This document shows positions 46,960 through 59,800 of a DNA stretch of 64,000 nucleotides, in pieces (the stretch's first letter is position 1; the number at the start of each line of letters is the position of its first letter). A program made the position numbers and the translations under genes. Source of the DNA: Zygaena filipendulae (lineage: Eukaryota; Arthropoda; Insecta; Lepidoptera; Zygaenidae); NCBI GenBank assembly GCA_907165275.2, contig OU015655.1:2802501-2866500 (forward strand). The letters are read 5' to 3'. The notes beneath the pieces were generated by a model. It saw only the letters and a list, made by a program, of their open reading frames with translations. It was not told the DNA's origin and did not search any database.

Positions 46960-47225
46960 CCTTGGTCACGGCATCACGCGTGAACGGCTGGATCAATTTC
47001 GCAAATTCTTTTTTGTTGTGTTTGTTATTGTAAGAAGAATAAAAGTAGTTTGGAGTCCTTGCGGGAATTCCTAAACTCACGCGGGTGAATCTCCGAAACG
47101 GTGCGACCGATTTTGACGGGACTTTCACGACTAATTAGTTTTGTGGAGTAAATTAGGCTATTTATGAGTTCCTGTGGGAATTCCGAAACTCATGCGGGTG
47201 AAACCACAGGGCACAGTTAGTTAGA
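46960..47225 (-). repeat. Two partial copies of the abundant repeat
   Basis: gtccttgcgggaattcctaa followed by gcgggtgaat, and later gttcctgtgggaattccgaa, gggtgaaaccacagggcaca. They look like consecutive partial insertions. Confidence 0.65.
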
Positions 47226-47633
47226 GATAAATGTGGAGAAAAGTTGCCACAAATACACAGTACACAGTACACAGTACGAGGAAGAAATTGGGAAAAATAA
47301 CTCTATTCACCGTCAAGTCAGTCAGTTTTATTCATAAACTTAATTTTACGATAACGTTTTATTATAACTTACAATATATGACTAGCATGTGAGACTATAT
47401 TAATGACTGTCATAAAATTATTTAGGAAACAATGATGATTCATTAAGCTATAGTTATTGCACATTAATAGGATACATGAAATGTTTTACTCAACTGTGAC
47501 AATACTAAACGTACCTAAATCGACTTAAAACTTTCGTCTAAAAACCTGAGGTCATCGCTAACGTTAAAAAAAAAACAGAGAAATTATATTCAAGTTTTAG
47601 AAATTTCACAGTTTAATGTAATTAATTTTAAAA

Positions 47634-47866
47634 AAAATGCGTGAGTGTCGCAGAACATTTGGTTAGAACGAAGTTTCTACCATATTAACCGGAGTCCGTT
47701 ATGTCCGTTATGCGTAAAAATAGGCAAAAATACAAAAAAAAACTCATTTCGAAAAAAAATTACACCGCTTTGTTTTTCCGTAGAGCAGCCGTGTGACGCC
47801 GTGACGGAAAACGAATTTTACTCCCATCCGTACCGTATGATAGAGAACTTCGTTCTAAAAAACTGT
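47634..47866 (+). mobile_element. Dispersed element with GAACGAAGTT inner inverted repeats, copy 1
   Basis: Shares about 230 bases with 48979-49202. An inverted pair, ttagaacgaagtt near the left and aacttcgttctaa at the right end, suggests a fold-back DNA element. The frame at 47645-48004 covers it and is not a gene. Confidence 0.82.
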
Positions 47867-48418
47867 CAAATCACAAAAGAGGTCGACACGGGTTTACGTC
47901 AAATTATTATCTTTACAATAATTATGATTTTTGGCGTACAGGCGCGAGGCGATAATACAAGGGAAAGGGACGTTGAAATCCGTCAGTGCATCTGTCTCCC
48001 TTAATATGTCGGTCGTTTTACCTTACATCCTGTGTATACGAGCATCAGTTGATAAGTGAACGAGATATCACGTGACATTAAACAAATAGAGACAGATCAA
48101 CAAACAATATTTTTTAATACAGTTGCTCAAAAAGTGGCGTATTGCATCCCCGTTTAGCGTTCGGGATGTGGGCTATTACATACTCGAGCTTTTTGTTTGC
48201 CTTTCCCGAACTCGTGCGTTCTCTTTGCCAACTGTCAAAAATGGCGACACGACTTTGACACACTTTTTGCATTGCAAAACGTAGGTTTCGCATTACTAAT
48301 ACGACTAGCGCCATCTCTTGATCACAGTTGGAACTTAGTTGAGTTTGTTGTGTTTTTAATATTTTATTAAATTGCTTAATTTTTTCGTAACTGTATTAAA
48401 AATAGTTGTTCAGTACAC

Positions 48419-48528
48419 GTGCGGAACCGTCATTGCAACTAGTTCCGACTGTCAACCCTCACCTTCGGCTGCGCCTCGGCTCGGGTAGACATTTGTCGGA
48501 ACTCTTTGCAATGACAGGCTTTCCGCAC
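48419..48528. mobile_element. Small fold-back element
   Basis: Left gtgcggaaccgtcattgcaa ctagttccgac and right gtcggaactctttgcaatga caggctttccgcac are inverted repeats of about 32 bases with few mismatches, around a GC-rich loop (cttcggctgcgcctcggctc). 110 bases. Confidence 0.88.
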
Positions 48529-48978
48529 TTATAATGAAATATACTATTTAAGTCGTTCAAAAGTTTGGATTCGGCACAATTGAGTCACGCGTAGGTGTAA
48601 ATTAATCATAATAAACATTAATTATCCGCTCCACTGCAGACCCAGGTGCAAGCATTGACTCTACATTTTCTTATTTAACTACATACTTACGTTACATTAA
48701 TCAAAGACGAAAATGGACATCGTGACACAAGAGATTCCAGTCTTTCATAAGCTTTCGCTCTTCACATTACAAGATAAACAATTACAAGAGAATAAACCAC
48801 AAACAGTAAATGAGATTCACTTTTATCATCACCTAACAATTGGACTTGACCATCATCAGACGGTGTAAAGATACCTACAAGCTACATGACTTAGAGCACA
48901 CGTGACGACACTATGCCACATACAACATTTCTTACGTCTTTTGTATTATAACATAAAATTTATACTTAAGTTTAATTA

Positions 48979-49202
48979 AAAAAATGCGTGAGTTTCGTGG
49001 GACATTTGGTTCGAACGAAGTTTTTTTCCATATTATACTGAGTACGTTATGCGTGAAAAGGGGCAAAAGTACAACAAACTCATTTCGAAAAAAAAATATG
49101 ACAGTTGCTTTGTTTTATGTAGAGCAGTCGTATGATGCCGTGACGTAAAATGACTTTTTACCCGTACCCGTACAATGCGATGAAGAACTTCGTTCTAAAA
49201 AT
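48979..49202 (+). mobile_element. Dispersed element with GAACGAAGTT inner inverted repeats, copy 2
   Basis: Same blocks as 47634-47866: aaaaatgcgtgag, acatttggtt.gaacgaagtt, caaactcatttcgaaaaaaa, gctttgttttatgtagagca, and aacttcgttctaaaaa. About 80 percent alike by eye. Confidence 0.82.
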
Positions 49203-50470
49203 AACCTATGCCACTTAAACCCAGTGTTGACTGGCGAGACCGGGTCAAAAATGGTGGTAATTATTTTCGTTATCAATCAAACAGCCACAATATTAAGATA
49301 TATACTAAAATTGTCACCTAAAAATCCCTTGAACCGTCCCACCAGTGAGCGCCGAGCCTTACGTCATGTTATAATAGATACAATACGCACGTTACTCACC
49401 AGAATATAATATATGCTATTTTATGCCACCTATTTGTCATGTCTGACACCACTTCTACCTCTTTTACAATTTAACTTACTTCAACTGCGCCATACCATAA
49501 GAGTAGGTAATTTATAGTTTAAACTCGACATAGTTATGTAAATTATAAAATAACGTGCTCCACTTACATCCTAACTTCCATTTACATTGAATTACACAAA
49601 CAAATTAGATACCTACGTTTTCCCAAGATCGCAAAGTTCCACACAAAATAAAAGTGAATTGAAAAATGCCATCGATATAATATAAGCGGAGTGATACCAT
49701 ATATCAGAATATACCATATATTGAATAAACTTTGAACTCAAAAGTGTATAAGGTGCTTTGTAAATTGAGATAATTAGTTTGAGATAATTTTGGCGGACCT
49801 TATTGATTCTTGGGTTTTTGTAAAGCAATGAAACGGCTCATGGTCACATATTACTCAGGATCATTGGCGTAGCTAGGGATAAAAGTCTAGGGGGCAGTCT
49901 GCTGAACTGACCACAGTCATTTAATGAGAGATCATAATTATTGATGCTTAGAAATAAATAATAATGCACTTCATTTAATTTCTTGTTTCACCACTGCCCA
50001 CCATGGTCCCCCTCCCTCCCCTCACCTAGAATTTTAAATTAAACAGTAAACTCTCGAATGACGATCACAAAACAGAAGACGCGGCGGACAGGTCCGCTAC
50101 AAGTATGGAGGGTAGGGATAAGGAGAACCATCTCTGTGTATGAAAAGTGTCCGTCGAGAAGCATCAAATTGCAGTGGCGCTACGGTAGCTAACGATGAAT
50201 TTTGTAGATGGCGCCAAAGTTATTCTACTTCCGCTTTTTTTTTACTTTTCAATTTTCACTTCACAAACTTTTCCCATTATTGTTCGATTTTTTTTTTTTG
50301 CTAAAGTTTTACAACAGTCAAGAATATAAAATAACGAAAAAGTATTATAAAAAGTTTACCAACACAAGTCAAGTATAAAATCAAAGAGCGCTATTGTGGC
50401 GAGTAATTTTGTTGTCACTTTTTCAGCTTGTTCCCCGTATAAGATGGTGCTCCTTACATCTACCCTCCAT
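49203..50470. other. Intergenic DNA between transporter and highwire, nothing firm
   Basis: Moderately AT-rich. Phrases such as ggcgtagctagg (49866) and gatggcgccaaagtt look like remnants of repeats, but a second copy is not present. The highwire 3' UTR should lie near its right end. Confidence 0.4.
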
Positions 50471-50479
50471 AGCTAGCTA

Positions 50480-50690
50480 CAAGGTAGAACGATGACTTGG
50501 GGAAGGTCGCGGGACGCCGTTGGATGCGGGAAGCGCAAGGTCAGTCGTTGTGGCGATTCTAGGCGAGGGCCTATGTCCAGTGTCCATAAAAAAAAAACTT
50601 CAATACTGTCAATTTTTCTAGGGTGGACTTTTCCCATCCTGCCCTCGCTAGCTGCGCCAATGATCAGGGTTGTGTAGCTCTGCGTGTTAG
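50480..50690 (-). mobile_element. Probable degenerate LINE 3' fragment
   Basis: Read on the minus strand it includes TLIIGAASEGRMGKVHPRKI, resembling the end of a reverse transcriptase ORF. The plus strand has gagggcctatgtccagtgtcc, like the tail phrase of lepidopteran RTE-type LINEs. It sits in or next to the highwire 3' UTR. Weak. Confidence 0.35.
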
Positions 50691-50732
50691 TGTTATGCGC
50701 GCCCCCTAGCGGCCGCAGCGGGCGCCTCCCGT

Positions 50733-50854
50733 TCAGAAGGCGTGCGCGTGGCGGCACACGCCGCAGCCGAGCGCGAACTCCTCGCCGGTGGGTGGGTGGT
50801 GCACGTGCAGCGGACACTCGTCGGACGAGCCCGGCAACTGCTCGCCCTTGGGGC
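50733..50854 (-). CDS. hiw: highwire/MYCBP2 last exon (RCR module end and stop)
   Basis: Encodes [39 protein letters not shown] and stop TGA at 50733-50735, close to the human MYCBP2 C-terminus ([20 protein letters not shown]). Acceptor ..gtgccgccag, in phase. Confidence 0.97.
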
Positions 50855-53800
50855 CTGGCGGCACAATAGTTAATTTTTTGGACAAGAGAACAAGCAGGGC
50901 GTATGCAGGGGACAAATTAGAACTACCGTAATAAAAATGAAAAAGATTTATTTGGTAGATAGTTGATAGTTGAATATTGCAAGATAAAATAATATACAAA
51001 AAAGTTAAAACAAAAGTGCTAATAATAACTATTAGAATATCACTTTTAAACTTCCCACAAAAATAATGGCATTGAAATGGAACTAACAAAAAGCAAAATA
51101 ATCATAGTTCTCTCTCTTTATCTTTGGTCAGCTTTCTGAACATGTTACCCTCGAACGCGACCTTGTAATTTTATTTTCTTGGCGCTCAAAGAAGTTTATC
51201 TCCAAAAAATGAATCACTACATGAAAACAAAGTCCTTTGCCGCGTTTATCTGTCTGATCACGATAAACTCAAAAACTACTGAACGGATTTTCATGCGGTA
51301 CTCCCCAATAGATAGAGTGATTCATGAGGAAGGTTTAAGTAGTTAATTTATCATGGTTTTTTGTAAATTGATTGAAATATAAATAATTAATCATTGTTGG
51401 AAGTATCAGAAAAAGAGAATTAAATTTTGAATGCTACATGTTGTCACGGATACAGAGAAGGACGTAGGGTACTATTCTAACAGCGAAATTAACGCGGGTG
51501 AAACCGCGGGTAGCAGCTAAGTTTTGTTTTTGTAAACACACTTTAACATTATTCTGGTGTACAATAGTATTCTATTCTACAGTGTAAATAGCAATTGGGT
51601 GGCGTGTACCGGCGGGGCACTGCGGCAGCATGTGCTTGGGTATGTTGGTGACGCGCTGGAAGTCGTCGTGGCACGCGTTGCAGAAGTGGGACGTGCCGAA
51701 ACAGAAGAACACCGCCACCTGGCGAAACCAATTCAACCAATGAACGTGTGAAAGTTAATGTTGATCCGAAACAAAATACACGTAAGTTTTATTCATTCAT
51801 CAGATGTTATAAATACTAATTTTCTTTCACGTTTCTTTGTTCAGAGCTCTTACTCGAGCCGTTTGGGGGGGAGGGAGCATGACAATCCTCTGTGCATGTG
51901 CATGGGTATAATATATAATATGTAGCTGTGCCCCGCGGCTTCAGCCGCGTGAGTTTCGGAACTCCCACAGGATGTCCAAAATTCTTCAACATTCTTCTCC
52001 TCGTTACAATAACAAACACAACAAAGAAGAATTAGCGAAATTAGTCCAGCCGTTCAATGCGTGACGCCGTGACTAACGGAAATAGGGATTCATTTTTTTT
52101 ATATACAGATTACATAATATATGTAGCATATTATACCGCGTGACGCTTGGTAGTCCACGGCACAAGTTTATAGGTTAGTGTGTGATCGAGTAGATCAGTG
52201 TGCTGTGAAATGGATTATTATTATGACGATCCGTGTCACGTACCGAGCAGCAGTATCGGCACTTGTACTCGAGGAAGTCGGCGCCGTGCTTGGGGCAGGT
52301 GCGCGCGCCGGCCACGTCACTGCACGCGCCGCACACCAGCTCCGCCGGCTCCCACGAGCCGCTGGTCTCCGCCTCGCAGCGCGCCAGCCCGCCGAAATAC
52401 GCCTACACAACCGCACACCAACACACACGTATATCAGGTACTTTTCTACTTAAAAGTAGGACCTCAACCTTGAACTATTTAGATGTAATGAAAATAACAA
52501 ATAAACATTTATTATTTCCTATTATTATATTAATATCTGGTCGACCGAGCTTCGTTCGTAGCACCATTGTTAAGTAGAAAAGCAGTAGGTACCGAACATT
52601 CATTTTTCACTGCCTAAAAACATGGATAAAACGACGTTTTCTAAAAATAAATGCTAGAACGATTAATCGCCCCCGAAACCCCTTGCATACTAAATTCAGG
52701 AAATTTGTCGTGTGGGCTCGTGACGTCACGCGAAATTTCGAGTTAACGAAAAAATCGGTGGCTAATATTTTTTATTAATCTCTTTCATGCATGACGCACT
52801 AAAAACTAAAATTTAGTCATCTAGCCTAGTGTTGTCTCTATTTCCAATTAAAGAAAAAAAAAGTAAAATCCTTGAAAAAAATGTTTTTTTTTTTCTATAT
52901 TTCTTCTTCAGCCAGTAGGCACTGTGAGGACTCACCTTGCCGCACTTGTGGCACACGTAGTACGCGTATCTCTCCATCGCGTACGCGGCGGGGTCGGGCA
53001 CCGTCTGCCCGCGCGCCCCGCCCACCCCCGCCAGCCCCTCGTACTCGAGCCGCATGAGCGCTTTGCGCTTCACCTCCTCGCGCAACCGACGTATCGGCGT
53101 CAGAAGTTCCTCCAACGTCCAGTGGTTTATATCCTCCTGCACATAAAACTAGTATTAGAGTCAGCGCGTTGGCTAGCGACGTCCAAGTTTTCAAGGTCAC
53201 CACTGAAAATCAGATTGGAAGCCATTGGTGTTTTTTTCACTCATTGGAGCCACTTGATACGTGTCCTTTGAACTTTTTTTTTCATTGTTCAAAAGGGTAA
53301 CGTCTTACCTAAGATGCAAAGTTGTGAATTACTCAATTTTGTATTTTGTATCTAAGATTTTTTATCCTTTATGTGGTTTTTTGTTGTTTTTGTTTGATTT
53401 TGTGTTTATTATAGTCAAAAACAAACATTCGCGATACATAATATACATCCATACTGTCGGCTAATATCGTCACCGTCCACTCACCTTGCATATAGGGCAC
53501 TGCGAGAACGAAAACGTGATCCTCGGTCCATTCCACTTATTGGCGAGCACATTCTTGCAACAGTGCAGGTGGAACACGTGTCCGCACTTGAGCTGTATGG
53601 CGGGCGCCGCCTGCAGGGGGTCCGTGAAGCAGATCATGCACATGTCGTCGGCGTCCTGCCGCAGAGGTGCAAGCTCCGCCTCGCTGCCCGCGCCCTCCGC
53701 CACGCCGCCCGCGCAACCGAACAGGCACGGCAGACACGTCCGCTCGCCGCGGACGCCGCCGCACAAGTGGCTGCACGGCAGCACGCGATTGCACGCCTCG

Positions 53801-56800
53801 CGCCCGTGCTCCTGTGTTTAAAACGTGAACAGCGGACGTTCGTAATTCAAAAATTTAAAAAAATTAATCCACTGGCCAGTGTACTCAACGTGAAAACAAA
53901 AGTAAGATACGTATTTCTAAACGCTACTCATATTGAATACAAGCTCAAGTCCTGCAAATGCAAATTGGCATTCCTCAACTTAAATTTATGACTTTCTAGA
54001 CTTCACATGAATCCTACCTTTTATTGCACTTATGTATTAACGAGCTTGACGCAGGTCATAAAACCCCCCTCCAAACATCCTCAACCTGACATAACTTCGG
54101 TACCATGCCTATTCAGTAAAGTAGTGAAGACGTTTTTACATTGTATGTGATAAATTTTGTCATGTAAGCGATTTCTTTTTTGATGGTGCAGATATTGCCC
54201 GATCGTCACCAAAGGGAAAGCTTTCCGCTGGGAGAGATGTGACGCCCGGGGAACCGCGGCTCCGACTGTAGATCGTCGGAGGTCGTATATACAGCGCAGG
54301 CGTGTAAACTTCGTTAGCGCGATTCAGTATTAATGTTGTACGCGTTGCTGTATTAGTTGTCGACGTTACACCTCGGCGGTGTCACATCCGTGGTCTGACC
54401 CCCCTCCACACCCGTCCACCTTAGGGAAAGCGATACCCGCGCGAGCTCATCGCTCGCGACGACGAGCCAACGCAGCCCACCTAGCTTGGCTGACAGGCCC
54501 CGACGGGCGGCATCGGCTTCGCCCCGCTTCCGCATTGGCGGACAGCGTCGGATTGGCAACTGCAGGGGACTCTGCCCCGAAACAGAGCTGCAAGAGAAGG
54601 CTCGCGAGATGTCGGCGGTGTCTCACCTGACACTGGTGGTCGGCGCACACGTTCCCAATGGCGAGCAGGCCGGCGTTGCCGCGCGCGCCGCAGAAGCGGC
54701 ACGTGCCCGCGAGCCCCGGGGCGCCGGCGGCCGCGCGCGCGCCCTCCCCGCCCGCCGCGCCCTCCACCACGCCGCCCTCCATGCCGCGGAACTCGGCCAG
54801 CGCCTTCAGCGTGCGCCTGTCCACCAACAACAGCAGCCAGAACAACTTCGCCCGCCCGCACCCCTCGTGTATGTCTATGCGTATCGCGCTCTCCTCCTCT
54901 TTGCATATCTGCAACAAAGTGGATATACATCGAGCCGAATCTCACCCAATCTCACGTGGAGGAAGTCTTAGGTCCAAAAAAAACGCCTTAAGCGCCACTA
55001 AGTAGTGCACATTCCCTTATTTAAATTAAAAAAATTCTTAATTCGTCATCAAACTTCGTGTGGACGTACCCTATATCACCTGTTATGTCTGGCCAAGAGG
55101 CACGTATCACCTGTGATGTTTGGCCACGAGGCACGTGTTATCACCTGTCTGTGGTGCGTGCGCGCCGCCCTGTTGAGGTGCAGGAACCGGTCGCACTCAG
55201 CGCAGAGCGCGCCGCACGTGCGGCACTCGATCACCGCGGCGGTGGTGTCATCGTCGTGGTTCGCGCACAGCGGCCGCGCCTCCGCCGCCGGGGAGCGCGC
55301 CAGGCACTCGCGGCTCTCGCTGTGGGGCCGCACACAGCGTTCGTTACACACTAGCCACACTCCATTCAAAAAACAATCTAAACTAGTATTATAAAGAGGA
55401 AAGATAAGTATTTTTGTTTGTTTATTTGTTACGATTTAACTCAAAAATTACTGGACCGATTAAAAAAAAAATTTCACCATTACTGCATAGTAATGCTATC
55501 TCTGATAATCGATTATCGTATCTGGCGTGACTCACAGTTCGATGTGCGACTGCTCGCAGACGCAGAGCGCGGCGAGCGCCATCCACACGGTGGGCGCGGC
55601 CATGCAGCGCGCGGGCCGCCGCTCGCCCTCCGGCAGGTGCGCCACCGCCGACGCGTACGAGGCGAGCGCGCCGCGCGTCTCGCGGCCCCACGCCGGCGAC
55701 ACCTTGTCCTGGCGGGGCGCGCACACAACAGATGTTATAGAAGGGGCGGCAACACAGTTTAATATGAAAACAGACAGGAAACCAGTGTCATCGGGTGATT
55801 TTCGCACACAAAAACATTCATCACGCCCAAAAACATTCGTTAACGTAACGAAATGTATTAACCGCCATTGGGATACGTTTTTACTTAGTGATTGTTTTCA
55901 AAATACGCAGTCATCGGAATATTGTGGAAAATTTGGGATGCCAGTAAAAGAAAGTTAGAGCATTTGCACTAAATTCCCCTGTTTTCCAATTACAGAGCAT
56001 AATAGAGCATAATGCGACTCAGTGGCGCACAATGCCGAATTGTGCTAATGCTTTCATACTAATTGCCGTAGTTGAAACATTCAACGTTGAGCATTATGCC
56101 GCATAATGCCGCTTAGTGCTTTAATTGGAAAACGGGGTTCCTTTGCGACCGGGGCGCGCCTGCCTCTACATGTCCTCTCTAGATAATTTATTTTTATGTT
56201 TATGATATCCGCGGATTTAACGCTAAAAAACAGCTCGCAAGTGATATAATATGTAGCTCGAAATTCTCAAGGATATCCCGCGACGCCACAGGTAACAACA
56301 ACCCACCTCCAACCCAGGGTCCTACAAACCAATCTTGGTTATACGGACCGAATCGCGGGCCGGAACGCCCCGGTCGCCCGGGACGCACCGTAGCCTACAC
56401 ATTCTTTTTTTGCTCTGATCCTTGTCAACAACCTTGTTGAACATTCCGTGTCCAGTCAGCAACTGAGAGACCACGTAGTCCGGCTCCACGAACTTGGCGT
56501 CTAGCCTCGCGCCCACGTCCGGGAAGAAGCGGAACAAGTCCCGCCCCTTGGACTCACTAGTCCATCGCGCCTGCCATTCCGCGACAACCTCCGCGAGAAC
56601 ATCCCGCTTACGCCTGCGCCACTCCTTGCCGCACAGTCCCGCCCTTGTGACTTCCTGTCTGCCGACACGTGTGACCTCCAGATCCGCAGGGAGTACTCCC
56701 GCCAGGACCGGGAGGGCAGCAGTGCTGACATAGCCGTATGCCTTTGTCAATAGAATCAACGCTGGTCTTTGTGTCCGCCACAGGTAACAACAGTAGATAC

Positions 56801-59800
56801 GTTACGTTATAAGTGGTTCACCTCAGCCATATCGGCGATGAGTTTGGCCACTAGATGCGCGTGCTTCTTCGTGGTCTCGCCGCGCATGTACCAGGCGGCG
56901 GGCGGCGCGGGCGGCGCGGGGTGCACGCTGCCGCCCATGGTGGCGGTGCCGGGCGCGGCGCCGCCCGCACCCTTCACCTTCACCTGCACCGTGATCGCCT
57001 TGCCCAGGTAGCACACCAGGTGGTCGAGCAGGCTCACCCTGTATTGTGAAAATGAACGTGACTAACTTTCCTTACAAATGCGAAAGTGAGCTTGTTTGTT
57101 TGTTACGTTTTGACGCCCTGACGGTTCAAGCGATTATCATAAATTTTTACATACACATTGTCAGGGGCACATAGGGTAGTTTTTGTTCTGGAATTCCCGC
57201 GGGAATTCGGAAATTAATGCGCGTGAACCCGCGGGGGAACAGCAAGTGTAAATATAAACGTGATTCTGAATGAAACGCTACCGGAAATGCGTCATCTAAG
57301 TTTCGACATAGGGATATTGAGGAGCAGTTTATGAAATATTATACGTGTAAACGGCGAGCCGAGTGGAGAAAGTCCGAAGCAATTTTACTATAGTATAAAA
57401 AAAAACTGCATCGGTTGTTTATACAATTTTTCAGAATCACCGTTAAAATTATCGCGACACCAAATTGCCCGAAAATATGTGAGGTACATTACATTCTCAG
57501 CAACTTATATTAAGCAAATTTGTGATCATTCTTTTTTTTACGTGTCAACTTTCAGTAGATTTTCAATACTAGGTGCGGAAATAAGCAATTTATACTTAAC
57601 AATATTACTTTACACTTTGATTAGATTTGTCCAAATTGTTCTTATTCTCGTGTCAAAATAAAGCAATACTGTAAATCTGTGTAAAATTACACGCAGTCTC
57701 AAAATTCATAACACGCAAAGTCGTGGATCGAAAGCGGTGCCATTTTTAAAACGGATCCTTTCTTACCTCGTGTTCAAATCGCCGATGAAATTGATGGCGG
57801 CCAACATTTTCTGCGGTGGTATCTCGGCTATCATCCGTCGCAGTAGCGATATGACCTGAGAAATCGAGACATTAATATTCGAACAATGAAAGTACCTAAT
57901 GGCCGACAGAAAATTGGCATGGGGTCATGATATTGGATAATTTCCAATACCATTCGAAAACATAGCTGTTTTGAGATAAATTAATCATGATTAGACAGTT
58001 ACAGTTTCTCAGTAATTAATCCACTTTCGCATTTATAATGTTACTAGCAGTTCCCGCGGTTTACCTACACCCGCGTACACATTACAGTTTCCGCGGTATT
58101 TCCGGGATAAAATTACCCTATATCCTTTTCTGTACTACCCTTGATGCAAAATTTCATGATGATCGATTGAATATTTGAGGCATGAAGCGCATTAATATTA
58201 TAAAAGTTAGGATTGTGATGTATGTGTGGGTGTTGGGCGCTCACCTGCCGCTGCACCCGCTCGCTGCCGGCGTGCAGCAGCGCCAGCAGGTCGGCGAGCA
58301 ACTCGGTGCGCTGCGCGAGGTGCGCGCGCCCCACCGCGCTGCCGCTCAGCGCCAAGAGCTGACACACATTTACACACATTTAATTTTTCACAAACTCTCT
58401 CTGGTAAAGCGGCTTTTATTGCAGCGCTTTCGCGTTCATAATACAGCTTATCACTTTACGTTACAGCACCAGTGCTTTTAAATTTCCAGATTTTATGCTT
58501 ATTTTTTTCATTTATTTTAAATCCCAGCCAAGTTTTTTTTTTTTTTATTTATTTATTGAGGTTATCAAACGGTAGTCACATTGTTACATAACTAAAAAGT
58601 AATAAAATGCAACTAGTAATAAATGTGCCACCAGCACCGTCAACCACATATTACTAAATATTACCGTAGAGATGGAGTAGAGTTTGTGTAGTGAAAACTT
58701 CTAAAGGTACCGTTGTAGGTACGTGTAAAACGTAGTGATTACCTTCTCTCTGGGTACGTGTACTTATTTAGTGTGGTTTTTAAAATTTTACGGATACATA
58801 TACTCGGTTATCGAGAAGGGAGGGCCACAACCCGAACTGTGCGCCCGCTCTCACCAGCGACAGCATCTCGAAGCAGTAGTTGTCCTGGAGCGGCGGCGGC
58901 GCGCGCGGCTGGTCCACCTCCGCGCACGCCAGCGCCGTCTCCCAATCGTCGCGCGCGCGCGCCGCCTCGCACCCGATCGCGCACACTATGTGCGACATCA
59001 CCTGCACCCACCCCATACCGGTGTTCATACAAAAGATAAATATACTCATCATTAAATAAAGCATATTATAGTCATCAATTTCATACCAGCCAATGGTTTC
59101 ATCCGCATTAGTTGCGATAATCAGTGGTGAAAACGTGGGGATTAGCTAATAGCTAGTTCATAATGTGTATGGTCTGATATAAGCTGCGACCACTGGCCAG
59201 TGCTCTTATTGGGGAGTACTTCATTCCGTTATAGCGGACAGCATACTGCCGCAGTATCCTAGAGTAGGCAGTATGACGTTATAATCTTCGCCATTTTTGT
59301 ACTGTGAGCACTGGCGTTTTCGAAGCAAGAGTGATCCAGTGGTTTGATCACGTCATGATGTAGATGTCGGACCAATGAATGGCCAACCGCGTCGGTCGGT
59401 CGTCAATGAGTGGTCAACAGCGTGACATGACCATGACATGGATGACAGTATACTGAACTGCGTTTCGTTTTAAGTAGTAACCTGCAGTTAACCTAATTAT
59501 AAAAGAACGGCTTTGCAGTATACTAAATTGACGTCATACCTTATAGTGCTATCAGTTATAACGGAACATACCCAAAATTAGTTTGGAATGGCATAGTATC
59601 TGTAAATACACGCGCATAAATATGCGTATGTAGTGCTATAGTCAAGAGTATAATATCATGTGGGCTAAATTTCTTCCAAATCGTTTTTGCGTGCTGGTAA
59701 GAGGTAAGAGGTGCTGCCTGTCCAGGTGAGGCGATTTACGCGCGAGTCGAGAACGCGCGTGTGCCCGAGATACTAGAGCCACATAGATTCTCGCGCGTAA

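Noticed and set aside
47645..48004. 119-codon plus-strand frame
   Set aside because: Starts inside the mobile element at 47634-47866 and has no domain.
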